Positions 1-6,673 of a DNA stretch of 7,652 bases are shown one piece after another. Source of the stretch: an uncultured Lachnospiraceae bacterium (lineage in GTDB: Bacteria; Bacillota_A; Clostridia; Lachnospirales; Lachnospiraceae). Under the pieces are notes generated by a model. That model saw only the letters and a program-made list of their open reading frames with translations, did no database searches and was not told where the DNA came from. Where the stretch lies: positions 1-7,652 of the forward strand of contig CADAHD010000102.1 in assembly GCA_902787595.1 (NCBI GenBank), written 5' to 3'. Position numbers and translations under genes: made by a program. Every line of letters begins with the position of its first letter. The stretch's first letter is position 1.

Positions 1-1
1 G

Positions 2-109
2 GTATTTACAGTGCATGGGGTGTCTGCCGCATTAATAAGTGGACATACAGAAATACCTATATCATGTCTACAGGAAATGTTAAGTCCAACTATTGATCTG
101 TGTTTATAA
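2..109 (+). CDS. C-terminal fragment of an unidentified protein, possibly a TetR/AcrR-family regulator
   Basis: An open frame enters from the left edge and stops at a TAA at 107-109, leaving 35 visible residues. They include the stretch VHGVSAALISGHTEIP followed by a short leucine-containing helix-like tail. A His-Gly pair followed by a small hydrophobic helix and a P-x-x-x-L tail resembles the C-terminal end of many TetR/AcrR-type regulators; this is a resemblance only, since the DNA-binding domain lies outside the window. A second frame (from base 1 to a TGA at 94-96) is also open and cannot be excluded as the real one. A strong terminator begins 4 bases after the TAA, which fits a gene ending here. 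If it is a regulator, it could control the sugar genes downstream, but nothing visible shows this. Confidence 0.35.
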   Translation, partial: VFTVHGVSAALISGHTEIPISCLQEMLSPTIDLCL

Positions 110-112
110 GAA

Positions 113-145
113 GATCCTCCGGGTTTTATACCCGGGGGTCTTTTT
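113..145 (+). terminator. Rho-independent terminator downstream of the leading gene fragment
   Basis: The left arm GATCCTCCGGGT pairs with the right arm ACCCGGGGGTC around a 4-5 base T/A-rich loop, with one G-T wobble and one bulged base. The stem is followed by a run of five T (141-145). It sits just after the stop codon of the upstream fragment. It is also only 42 bases before the GH3 start codon, so it could act as an attenuator in the GH3 leader if that gene is transcribed from further upstream. Confidence 0.8.
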
Positions 146-173
146 AATAAATGGGGGAGAAAACAAAAAACTC

Positions 174-180
174 AGGAGGG
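174..180 (+). promoter_or_regulatory. Ribosome binding site that fixes the TTG start of the GH3 gene
   Basis: AGGAGGG lies 7 bases before the TTG at 188-190. An in-frame TAA at 182-184 rules out any start further upstream. The next in-frame ATG is at residue 27, inside the conserved N-terminal domain, and has no comparable site. TTG is therefore the supported start. Confidence 0.85.
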
Positions 181-187
181 TTAAATT

Positions 188-2434
188 TTGAGAGAAAAAA
201 AGAAAGAGATCAATGCTGCAATCGAGGCGCTGCTTAATGAACTTACGCTTGACGAAAAGATCCGCATGATCCATGGTGCAGGCTTTTTTAAGAGCGGCGG
301 CGTGGAAAGACTGGGGATACCCGGAGTTGTGAGTTCTGACGGGCCCTGCGGAGTAAGGAATGATTTTTATGATGACAAATGGTATGTGATAGGCAGCAGT
401 GCGGATTATGTGAGCTATCTTCCCAGTAATTCCGCCATAGCAGCTACCTGGAACAGGGCGCTGGCCCATGACAGCGGCATGACTCTGGGGCGCGAAGCAA
501 GGGGCCGCGGCAAAGACGTTATACTGGCTCCGGGCATAAATATCAAGCGTAATCCTCTGTGCGGCCGTAATTTTGAGTATTTAAGCGAGGATCCGTACCT
601 GGTGGCGGAAATGGTTGTTCCCCTGATACAGGGCGTGCAGGAAAACGATGTGAGCGCCTGCGTTAAGCATTTCCTTTGCAACAATCAGGAATGGGACCGC
701 CACGGCGTGAATGTGGAGCTGGACGAAAGGACTTTGAGAGAGATATATCTGCCCGGCTTTGAAGCTGCCGTCAAACGCGCAAAGAGCTGGAGCCTTATGG
801 GCTCATATAACCTGATACGCGAAGAGCACGGAAGCGAGAGCGTAAAGTTCCTGACCGGCATACTTCGCAACGAGTGGAAATATGACGGCTGCGTATTCAG
901 CGACTGGAGTGCAAATTATGATACCAAAAATTCCGGCATGAGCGGCCTGGATATCGAGATGGGTATCTTTGACAATTTTGATGAATACTATATGGGTAAT
1001 CCTCTCAAGAAAATGGTTGAGAGCGGAGAGGTGCCCGTTGAGGAGATAGATAAGAAGGTACGCAACATACTCCGTCTGCTTCTGCGTGTGCGCAAGATCG
1101 AGATAGAGATAAACGAAGCAAAGAATGGAAAGCTTAAGGCCAAGGCTGTTCCCTGCGAGGATCGTGATCCGGGTTATTATGCAGGACGCGTTATGGCGCA
1201 GCATGCGCTGGATGTTGCAAGGGAAGCGGTGATCCTTCTTAAGAACGAAAAGAAACGCCTGCCTCTTAAACCTTCGACTACAAAGAAGATACTGGTGATA
1301 GGCGATGATGCCAACAGGATGCATGCAAACGGAGGCGGAAGCGCAGAGATCAAGGCGCTGTATGAGATAACTCCTTTGCTGGGCATCGCGCGCGAATACG
1401 GCGGAAATACACAGGTTAAGTATGTGCCCGGCTATTATGTGCCCAAGAAGTTCCGTGAGGAGGCCAACTGGCAGGAGCACAGCATTACCGAGAGCTTCAG
1501 CGCCGATGTTGAAAAACGTGATGATAAGAAACGCAAGGCAGAGGCAAAGAAGAAGATAAAAGCATACCGCGAAGAAGCCGTTAAACTTGCGGCAGAGTAT
1601 GATGATGTTATCATTTTCGGCGGCCTGGATCACGACTTTGATGTGGAAGGCGCCGACCGCAAGGATATGAAACTGCCTTATGAGCAGGATGCGCTGATCA
1701 ACGCCGTGCTCGATGTGAACCCCAACGCCATAGTCGTTATGATAGCCGGAAGCCCTGTGGATATGAGTGCGTGGAAGGATAAGGCAAAGGCTATAGTCTG
1801 GATGAGCTATAACGGAATGGAAGGCGGCACTGCCCTTGCGGAAGTTTTGAGCGGACAGATCTGTCCTTCGGGAAAACTGGCAGAGACAATGCCTGTTCAC
1901 TATGAGGATACTCCCGTGGTTAAATTCGGCGATTATCCCGGCAAGAAGATCACGGCTGCGCAGCAGAAAAAGATCAAAGGCTGCAGACTGACCGAGACTT
2001 ATAAAGAGGGCGTATTTGTCGGTTACCGTTATTATGAGAAATTCGGGGTGCCTGTACAGTTTCCTTTCGGACACGGCCTCTCCTATGTTGACTTTAAATA
2101 CAGCGGCATGGAAGTTAAGAAAGCCGATAAGGGGTATGTGGTATCGGTGAAGGTCACCAATACCGGCATTGCAACGGCGAAGGAAGTAGTGCAGCTTTAT
2201 GTAGGAGAGAAAAAAGTTTCGGAAGATAATCCGCTTAAAGAGCTTAAGGGCTTTGAGAAGACAGAGCTTAAGCCCGGAGAGACAAAGATAGTGAAATTCA
2301 GCTTAAATGATAAGGATTTCTCACACTTTGACATAGAGAGTGCTTCATGGAAAAAGATGAAGGGCGCCATGGTGATCTATGTAGGCAGTTCCAGCGCGGA
2401 TATAAGAGCTAAGAAGGAAGTAACGTTAAAGTAA
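188..2434 (+). CDS. Glycoside hydrolase family 3 (beta-glucosidase-type), cytoplasmic
   Basis: This 748-residue enzyme should remove terminal beta-linked sugars from oligosaccharides by the retaining mechanism of GH3. The N-terminal barrel (about 15-300) carries SDGPCGVR (Asp51), GRNFEYLSEDP (126-136), the Lys160-His161 pair with NNQE, and FSDW with the predicted nucleophile Asp239. The alpha/beta domain (about 345-600) carries VEGADR, whose Glu487 is the likely acid/base by comparison with characterised GH3 beta-glucosidases. FGHGLSY (627-633) leads into a C-terminal fibronectin III-like domain (about 638-748). No signal peptide is present, so it probably acts on imported sugars. A lysine-rich helical segment lies at about 441-470; there is no PA14 insertion. 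The gene starts at TTG with a strong ribosome site and ends 2 bases before the tatD-like gene. The family is certain. The substrate (glucoside, xyloside or other) cannot be read from the sequence. Confidence 0.95.
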   Translation: MREKKKEINAAIEALLNELTLDEKIRMIHGAGFFKSGGVERLGIPGVVSSDGPCGVRNDFYDDKWYVIGSSADYVSYLPSNSAIAATWNRALAHDSGMTLGREARGRGKDVILAPGINIKRNPLCGRNFEYLSEDPYLVAEMVVPLIQGVQENDVSACVKHFLCNNQEWDRHGVNVELDERTLREIYLPGFEAAVKRAKSWSLMGSYNLIREEHGSESVKFLTGILRNEWKYDGCVFSDWSANYDTKNSGMSGLDIEMGIFDNFDEYYMGNPLKKMVESGEVPVEEIDKKVRNILRLLLRVRKIEIEINEAKNGKLKAKAVPCEDRDPGYYAGRVMAQHALDVAREAVILLKNEKKRLPLKPSTTKKILVIGDDANRMHANGGGSAEIKALYEITPLLGIAREYGGNTQVKYVPGYYVPKKFREEANWQEHSITESFSADVEKRDDKKRKAEAKKKIKAYREEAVKLAAEYDDVIIFGGLDHDFDVEGADRKDMKLPYEQDALINAVLDVNPNAIVVMIAGSPVDMSAWKDKAKAIVWMSYNGMEGGTALAEVLSGQICPSGKLAETMPVHYEDTPVVKFGDYPGKKITAAQQKKIKGCRLTETYKEGVFVGYRYYEKFGVPVQFPFGHGLSYVDFKYSGMEVKKADKGYVVSVKVTNTGIATAKEVVQLYVGEKKVSEDNPLKELKGFEKTELKPGETKIVKFSLNDKDFSHFDIESASWKKMKGAMVIYVGSSSADIRAKKEVTLK

Positions 2435-2436
2435 TC

Positions 2437-3216
2437 ATGTATAAATATATCGATATAGGTTTAAATCTCTTCAGCGAGCAGTTTGCGGGCAGGGAAGATG
2501 AAACTGTCAGGCGCGCTGCAGAGAAGGAAGTGGGGATCATCATAACGGGCAGCTCCGAGCGCAGTTCGCGAAGGGCTTCCGAATATGTACAAGGCAGGGA
2601 AGGAATATATGCAACTGCCGGAGTGCATCCCCATGATGCCAAAAGCTGGAATGACACTACTGCGGGAAAACAGCGAAAGATGCTGAAAAGCTCTGCGAAT
2701 ATGGTGGCTGTGGGCGAATGCGGACTGGATTATGACAGGATGTTTTCACCTAAGGAAAAGCAGCTGTATGTGTTCGAAGAACAGATAAAACTGGCCGAAG
2801 AGCTGGGGCTGCCGCTTTTTCTGCATGAGAGGGAAGCCACGGAGGATTTTGCGGATATACTTGGAAAGCACAGGGACATATGCAAAAGAGCGGTGGTACA
2901 TTGCTTTACGGGAAGTAAGGCGGCAGCGCTTAAGTATCTTAAACTGGGCTGCATGATAGGCATTACAGGCTGGGTATGTGATGACAGACGCAATCAGCAG
3001 CTGCTGGATGCGCTGGATATCATACCGCCGGAGCGGCTGATGGCGGAGACCGACGGACCATATCTTCTTCCACGTGGGATAAAAGGACTGAAAAATCCCA
3101 ATGTATCGGAGAATATAGTATATGTAGTCGGTAAACTGGCAGATGTAAAGGGCATGGATGAGGAGGAACTGAGACAGATCCTGCTTTCAAATACCCGCAG
3201 CTTTTTCGGAGTATAA
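2437..3216 (+). CDS. tatD: TatD-family metal-dependent hydrolase (putative DNase)
   Basis: This 259-residue protein has the full length of the TatD family, which are TIM-barrel metal-dependent hydrolases; E. coli TatD is a 3'-5' exonuclease linked to DNA repair. It opens with YIDIGLNL and QF, as E. coli TatD does, rather than the D-x-H-x-H form of the YcfH/YjjV relatives. Later motifs agree: AGVHPHD (61-67), GECGLDY with Glu94, FLHERE with His130, HCFTG with His155, IGITGWVCDDRR (174-185) and ETDGPYLLPR with Asp206. Glu94, His130, His155 and Asp206 are the expected metal ligands. The ATG is 2 bases after the GH3 stop, and the nearest purine-rich site (AAGGAAG near 2414-2420) is about 16 bases away, so translation is probably coupled to GH3. 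A terminator follows. The link with a glycosidase is positional and may not be functional. Confidence 0.93.
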   Translation: MYKYIDIGLNLFSEQFAGREDETVRRAAEKEVGIIITGSSERSSRRASEYVQGREGIYATAGVHPHDAKSWNDTTAGKQRKMLKSSANMVAVGECGLDYDRMFSPKEKQLYVFEEQIKLAEELGLPLFLHEREATEDFADILGKHRDICKRAVVHCFTGSKAAALKYLKLGCMIGITGWVCDDRRNQQLLDALDIIPPERLMAETDGPYLLPRGIKGLKNPNVSENIVYVVGKLADVKGMDEEELRQILLSNTRSFFGV

Positions 3217-3239
3217 CAGTCAATTTGGTAATATTGTAC

Positions 3240-3279
3240 AAAAATGTCTCTCCCTTTTGTGAGGCGAGGGACATTTTTT
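3240..3279 (+). terminator. Rho-independent terminator of the GH3-tatD unit
   Basis: The arms AAAAATGTCTCTC (3240-3252) and GAGGGACATTTTT (3266-3278) pair over 13 positions with one G-T wobble, around a 13-base loop. The right arm runs into six T (3274-3279). It begins 24 bases after the tatD stop codon. The A-rich left arm gives it some potential to terminate in either direction, but no minus-strand gene is seen nearby. Confidence 0.85.
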
Positions 3280-3347
3280 ATATGTTTTTAAATTTATCGG
3301 GTATGAATAGCAAATTTCTCGGTTTAATCTTACAGAATACTATTTTA

Positions 3348-3386
3348 AAATGTGCATATGGTCGGGCACATTTCATGTGTGAAATG
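3348..3386 (+). promoter_or_regulatory. Overlapping inverted repeats upstream of the transporter operon (candidate operator or RNA switch)
   Basis: AAATGTGC (3348-3355) is a perfect 8-base inverted repeat with GCACATTT (3366-3373), separated by 10 bases. CATTTCA (3369-3375) is a perfect 7-base inverted repeat with TGAAATG (3380-3386), separated by TGTG. The repeats share 3369-3373, so as RNA the two hairpins could not form together. Neither is followed by a T run. A weak -10-like TACTAT (3338-3343) lies just upstream, which would put the first repeat at the transcription start. A better TATAAT at 3403-3408 is too close to the ribosome site to serve this gene in the usual way. The repeats are directly visible; the role is inference. 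Confidence 0.4.
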
Positions 3387-3426
3387 ACCGCAACAATTCC
3401 ATTATAATTCTATAAGGAGGAAAAAG

Positions 3427-4758
3427 ATGAAAAAGAAAATTTTGTCACTTGCATTAACAGCTGCTATGTCAGTAAGCATGCTGGCAGGTTGTACCGGCGA
3501 TACCGGCGCAGCAGGCACTACCGGTGGGGCTACCGGCGGTGAGCAGGAGATCACCTTCATGGTATGGGATGATCTTGAGGCTTCTTCAGACCTTATCACC
3601 CAGGGCTACAAGCAGTCTGTTGATCGTTTCAACGAGGACTTCAAAGGTCAGTATCATTGCAGGGTTATATCTACTAACCTTGAAGAGTACTACACCAAGC
3701 TGAATGCAGAGGTTGCTGCAGGCAATACTCCCGATGTATTCATCGTATCACCCGGTCCTAACCTGAATGATTATGTTCTTCCCGGAACCGCAGCTAAACT
3801 TGATGATTATCTTAACAAAGACGGCTGGAAAGACACCTTCACATCTGACGCTGTATTTGCAGGCGGCACCTATGGCGCAGAAGCTAAGGACGGCGCAGGT
3901 ATCTATGCTGTACCTCTTAACATCGCAGCAGCTTGCGTATTCTACAACACCGAGATGTTCGCAGATGCAGGCGCAGCAGTACCCAAGACCTACAGCGAGC
4001 TGATCGATGCCTGCAAGAAGCTTCAGGCAAAGGGTTACACCCCTATAACAATTTCTGCAGGTACCGCATGGTGTCTGTCAATGGTAGCAGGTTATCTCTG
4101 CGATCGTAACGGCCTGAACCTTCAGGATGTTAAGGATCACAAGACCGACTGGATGGATGCTAAGGTTATCAACGCCGGCAAGCAGATCCAGGAGCTGTCC
4201 CAGTACTTCCAGCCTACCGCTGTATCTGATGACAACGATATCGCTACCGCAGCTTTCTATGATGGCGATGCTGCAATCCTGATCCAGGGTTCATGGGCTA
4301 TCGGCCAGATCAATGGTAACTGTGCAGAAGGTTTCGCTGACAAGGTTGGTGTGTTCGCATTCCCCGCTGTTGACGGTTCTTCCGCAGATCCTAACCGTGT
4401 GATCGCTAAGTCTGACTCTCTTGCAATGAGCTCAAGCAGCAAGAATAAGGACGCAGCTATCCAGCTGATCAAGTACTTCGTAGATGATACCGCTCAGAAG
4501 TATACCGCTGAAAAAGGTGGTAAGATCCCTGTAACCAAGGTTCAGTATGATGAGAGCGTTGCTCCCCCTGAGCTGTCCTACGTTATGGACGTATTCAAGA
4601 ATGCAAGCGCTACCTTCGGTTTCTACAACGAGTCTCTGGCTGATACCGAGGCAGGTGCTACCTTCGATAGCTGCTTCGTAGAGATCTTCAAGGGCGCTGA
4701 TCCTGCAGAAGGACTTAAGCCCATCCAGGAGTACTACGAGTCAAACGTTTGGAAATAG
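3427..4758 (+). CDS. Sugar ABC transporter substrate-binding lipoprotein
   Basis: This 443-residue extracellular solute-binding protein (family 1, MalE/MsmE-like) captures a sugar outside the membrane and delivers it to the two permeases encoded next. A lysine-rich start and hydrophobic helix (2-18) lead to the lipobox LAGC, with Cys22 as the predicted lipidated residue. A flexible Thr/Gly/Ala linker (about 23-38) follows, then the mature domain starting EITFMVWDD. Family-like stretches include the segment around NTPDVFIV (about 99-106) and the C-terminal GSWAIGQING region (about 289-298). AAGGAGG lies 6 bases before the ATG. Codon use is strongly skewed (ATC much preferred over ATA, many ACC, AAC and TTC) compared with the GH3 and tatD genes, suggesting high expression. 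Class is secure; the sugar is unknown. Confidence 0.95.
   Translation: MKKKILSLALTAAMSVSMLAGCTGDTGAAGTTGGATGGEQEITFMVWDDLEASSDLITQGYKQSVDRFNEDFKGQYHCRVISTNLEEYYTKLNAEVAAGNTPDVFIVSPGPNLNDYVLPGTAAKLDDYLNKDGWKDTFTSDAVFAGGTYGAEAKDGAGIYAVPLNIAAACVFYNTEMFADAGAAVPKTYSELIDACKKLQAKGYTPITISAGTAWCLSMVAGYLCDRNGLNLQDVKDHKTDWMDAKVINAGKQIQELSQYFQPTAVSDDNDIATAAFYDGDAAILIQGSWAIGQINGNCAEGFADKVGVFAFPAVDGSSADPNRVIAKSDSLAMSSSSKNKDAAIQLIKYFVDDTAQKYTAEKGGKIPVTKVQYDESVAPPELSYVMDVFKNASATFGFYNESLADTEAGATFDSCFVEIFKGADPAEGLKPIQEYYESNVWK
3492..3536 (+). repeat. Short TACCGG repeats encoding the lipoprotein linker
   Basis: TACCGG occurs four times (starts 3492, 3501, 3519 and 3531) at multiples of three bases, coding the Thr-Gly units of the linker just after the lipidated cysteine. 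Such low-complexity linkers tether binding proteins in Gram-positive bacteria and are prone to length change between strains. Confidence 0.6.
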
Positions 4759-4786
4759 GATTTAAAAAAGTAGTAAGATTATCTTG

Positions 4787-4816
4787 TGTCAGCACTCGCA
4801 CCCGCGGGTGCTGACA
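4787..4816 (+). promoter_or_regulatory. Intercistronic stem-loop between binding-protein and permease genes
   Basis: TGTCAGCACTCGC (4787-4799) pairs with GCGGGTGCTGACA (4804-4816) around the loop ACCC. The stem is 13 base pairs with a single G-T wobble. The following bases (TCTCTGATAAGG) contain no T run, so it is not a standard terminator. It sits 28 bases after the binding-protein stop and 19 bases before the permease start. In comparable operons such as malE-malF, hairpins at this place protect the upstream mRNA and give more binding protein than permease; that role is inferred here. Confidence 0.75.
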
Positions 4817-4835
4817 TCTCTGATAAGGGGGAATT

Positions 4836-5744
4836 ATGGATAAGCTTTTAAGGAAGAAAAGCAATATCATATTGTTTTTGGCTCCGGCCTTCATTTTGTT
4901 TACTGCTGTATTGATAGTACCGATCATAACAGCATTTTATTATTCACTTTGTGATTACAAGATAGGTCTGACACCTGAATTTGTCGGGTTAAAGAATTAT
5001 ATAACGATGTTCACGGAAGATGCCGATATGAAAACGGCATTTAAGAACTCGATATTTTTTATGATCTTTTCCTGCGTGACACAGCTGCTCTTCGGTCTGA
5101 TACTTGCGGCGCTGCTCACGAATATCAAGAAAGGTCGCGATTTCTTTAAGAATGTTTATTATCTGCCCTGCGTACTCAGCTCGGCAGCATTAGGTCTTAT
5201 GTGGTATTTCATATTCAGCCCTAAGTATGGTATTAACAAAATAGCAGAATCATTGGGATGGATAGAGAGAGCTGATCAGGGTACCCTTTGGCTTGCAGAT
5301 ACAAGTGGATTTATCATCCTGCCTATAATCGTTATCTCCTTTGTTGCTTTGTGGCAGTATGTTGGTCAGTCTATGATGCTTTATATGGCGCAGATCTCCG
5401 GCATCAGCAACGATATATATGAGGCAGCAGCTATAGACGGTTGTTCCAAGACCCAGGCGTTTTTCAAGATCACACTGCCGCTTATCAAGCCCATGGTTGC
5501 TACAGCAATGAGTTTGAATGCTATCGGTTCGCTTAAATTCTTCGACCTTATCTTCAGTATGATCCCTGAGGCAATGAGAGGAAAGGGCGGTAAAGCACAC
5601 GTGCTGGCAACCGTGCTTTATGATCAGGGTCTCAGATACAGTAAATACGGATATGCCTGTGCAATCGGTGTTGTGCTTTTGATCATGTGTCTGATCGTTA
5701 CATTCCTGATCAATAAGTTCGTAAAGACAGAAAGTGATATTTAA
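4836..5744 (+). CDS. Sugar ABC transporter permease, MalF/UgpA type
   Basis: This 302-residue integral membrane protein is one half of the transporter channel. Hydrophobic segments fall near 11-33, 71-94, 107-128, 158-181, 221-243 and 274-294, giving the six helices usual for the shorter MalF relatives. The cytoplasmic EAA loop that docks on the ATPase reads EAAAIDGCSKTQAFFKITLP (196-215). It is preceded by AAGGGGG, 5 bases before the ATG. Its stop lies 13 bases before the next permease, so the pair is one transcript with the binding-protein gene. The stem-loop just upstream may lower its expression relative to that gene. The permease class is clear; the substrate is not. Confidence 0.95.
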   Translation: MDKLLRKKSNIILFLAPAFILFTAVLIVPIITAFYYSLCDYKIGLTPEFVGLKNYITMFTEDADMKTAFKNSIFFMIFSCVTQLLFGLILAALLTNIKKGRDFFKNVYYLPCVLSSAALGLMWYFIFSPKYGINKIAESLGWIERADQGTLWLADTSGFIILPIIVISFVALWQYVGQSMMLYMAQISGISNDIYEAAAIDGCSKTQAFFKITLPLIKPMVATAMSLNAIGSLKFFDLIFSMIPEAMRGKGGKAHVLATVLYDQGLRYSKYGYACAIGVVLLIMCLIVTFLINKFVKTESDI

Positions 5745-5750
5745 GGGGGA
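5743..5750 (+). promoter_or_regulatory. Ribosome binding site that fixes the start of the second permease
   Basis: AAGGGGGA overlaps the last bases of the first permease stop codon and lies 7 bases before the ATG at 5758. An in-frame GTG at 5734 would extend the protein by 8 residues (MIFKGDPD) but would translate this site itself and has no good site of its own. ATG 5758 is therefore preferred. Confidence 0.75.
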
Positions 5751-5757
5751 TCCTGAT

Positions 5758-6630
5758 ATGCAGATCGATGTTGATAACAGTTTAACAGAAAAAAACAAAA
5801 AACAGAGTCAGATCATCAGGATAGTCATCTATGTTATCCTTGGTATTCTGGTTCTGGTATACATCCTGCCGCTGCTGTGGATAATCATGTCCGCAATGAA
5901 GCCCAATGCTGATTTCAAGAGCAGCCCCTGGGCATTGCCGACGGATTTCTCATCATTGGCAGATAACTTCATTTTCGCATGGACAAAGGGACGTCTGGGC
6001 AGGGCAACGCTCAACTCATTTATCGTATCTACAGCGACATTGCTTGTTTCGCTGATCGTAGGTTCGATGGCAGCGTTTTCAATTGCCAAGCTGCGCTGGA
6101 AGTATTCAAAGCTTGTGCTGACATATTTCATGATCGGTATGATGATCCCTATCCACTGCGTGCTTTTCTCATTATACACTCAGTTCGCATCCTGGCATCT
6201 GACCGATTCACTGGTGGGTCTGATCATTCCGTATACGGCATTTTCACTGCCCATCACAATCTATATTATGTCCGGCTTCTTTGAAAGCATACCAAACGAG
6301 CTGTTCGAAGCCGCGGTCATCGACGGATGCTCCGTTCCCAGATTGTTTGTTACAGTAGGTCTTCCGATGGCTAAGACAGGTTTCATGGTTACCGGACTTA
6401 TGTCCTTCGTTAATAACTGGAATGAACTGCTCTTTGCAATGGTGTTCATTTCGGACGATATGAAGAAGACCCTGCCTGTGTCACTGACGAAATTCGTCGG
6501 ACCTCACAGTACAAACTATACGCAGATGTTTGCAGGTATTGTAATAGCGGTCATACCTACGATCATAGTTTACTGTATCTTTGCTAACCAGATCGTTGAA
6601 GGTCTTACCGCAGGTGCTGTAAAAGGATAA
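5758..6630 (+). CDS. Sugar ABC transporter permease, MalG/UgpE type
   Basis: This 290-residue protein forms the second half of the channel. A charged N-terminal tail (1-19) is followed by hydrophobic segments near 20-44, 86-110, 118-140, 149-173, 206-230 and 257-279, which suggests six membrane helices. The EAA loop is EAAVIDGCSVPRLFVTVGLP (184-203). The protein ends EGLTAGAVKG, a tail typical of MalG-type permeases. It follows the first permease after 13 bases and is the last gene of the operon; a terminator begins 43 bases after its stop. No ATP-binding subunit follows, so the complex must use an ATPase encoded elsewhere. An 8-residue longer form from a GTG at 5734 is possible but less likely. 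Confidence 0.95.
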   Translation: MQIDVDNSLTEKNKKQSQIIRIVIYVILGILVLVYILPLLWIIMSAMKPNADFKSSPWALPTDFSSLADNFIFAWTKGRLGRATLNSFIVSTATLLVSLIVGSMAAFSIAKLRWKYSKLVLTYFMIGMMIPIHCVLFSLYTQFASWHLTDSLVGLIIPYTAFSLPITIYIMSGFFESIPNELFEAAVIDGCSVPRLFVTVGLPMAKTGFMVTGLMSFVNNWNELLFAMVFISDDMKKTLPVSLTKFVGPHSTNYTQMFAGIVIAVIPTIIVYCIFANQIVEGLTAGAVKG

Positions 6631-6655
6631 TACGGGGGAGTTGTATTATATTATG

Positions 6656-6669
6656 GCGCAGAGATGCGC
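6656..6669 (+). other. Small hairpin with a GNRA tetraloop after the permease gene
   Basis: GCGCA pairs perfectly with TGCGC around GAGA, a GNRA-type tetraloop that would make a short hairpin unusually stable in RNA. It lies between the permease stop and the terminator, 4 bases before the terminator stem. It might help protect the 3' end of the transcript, but its short length also allows chance. Confidence 0.4.
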
Positions 6670-6673
6670 AGGG

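Noticed and set aside
1..96. Alternative open frame at the left edge ending in TGA at 94-96
   Set aside because: Its 31 residues resemble nothing I recognise, and the frame ending at 109 gives a more family-like C-terminus closer to the terminator. The choice is not certain, so only the latter is listed, at low confidence.
803..2074. Long open frame of 423 codons on the minus strand, antisense to GH3
   Set aside because: It lies wholly within the GH3 gene, whose conserved motifs confirm the + strand frame. The predicted protein has no recognisable domain and is rich in Ile, Leu, His and Cys, as expected from reverse-reading a biased gene.
3362..3400. Possible catabolite-repression (cre) site before the binding-protein gene
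   Set aside because: The region around TGAAATGACCGCAACA lacks the symmetric CG-centred pattern of the cre consensus, so the match is too poor to call.
3225..3407. Small + strand open frame of 60 codons after tatD
   Set aside because: It reads through the terminator hairpin and the inverted repeats, has no ribosome site and no recognisable domain.
3492..3536. TACCGG repeats considered as a regulatory or CRISPR-like repeat
   Set aside because: The units are 6 bases, in frame and code the Thr-Gly linker after the lipobox, which explains them fully.
5734..5757. GTG start giving an 8-residue longer second permease overlapping the first
   Set aside because: The ATG at 5758 has a well-placed AAGGGGGA site, while the GTG has none, and the extra residues would be coded by that site itself.
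5250..5798. Open frame of 182 codons on the minus strand across the first permease and the permease junction
   Set aside because: It is antisense to two clearly recognised permease genes, has a Cys/His-rich composition with no motif, and would span their intergenic ribosome site.
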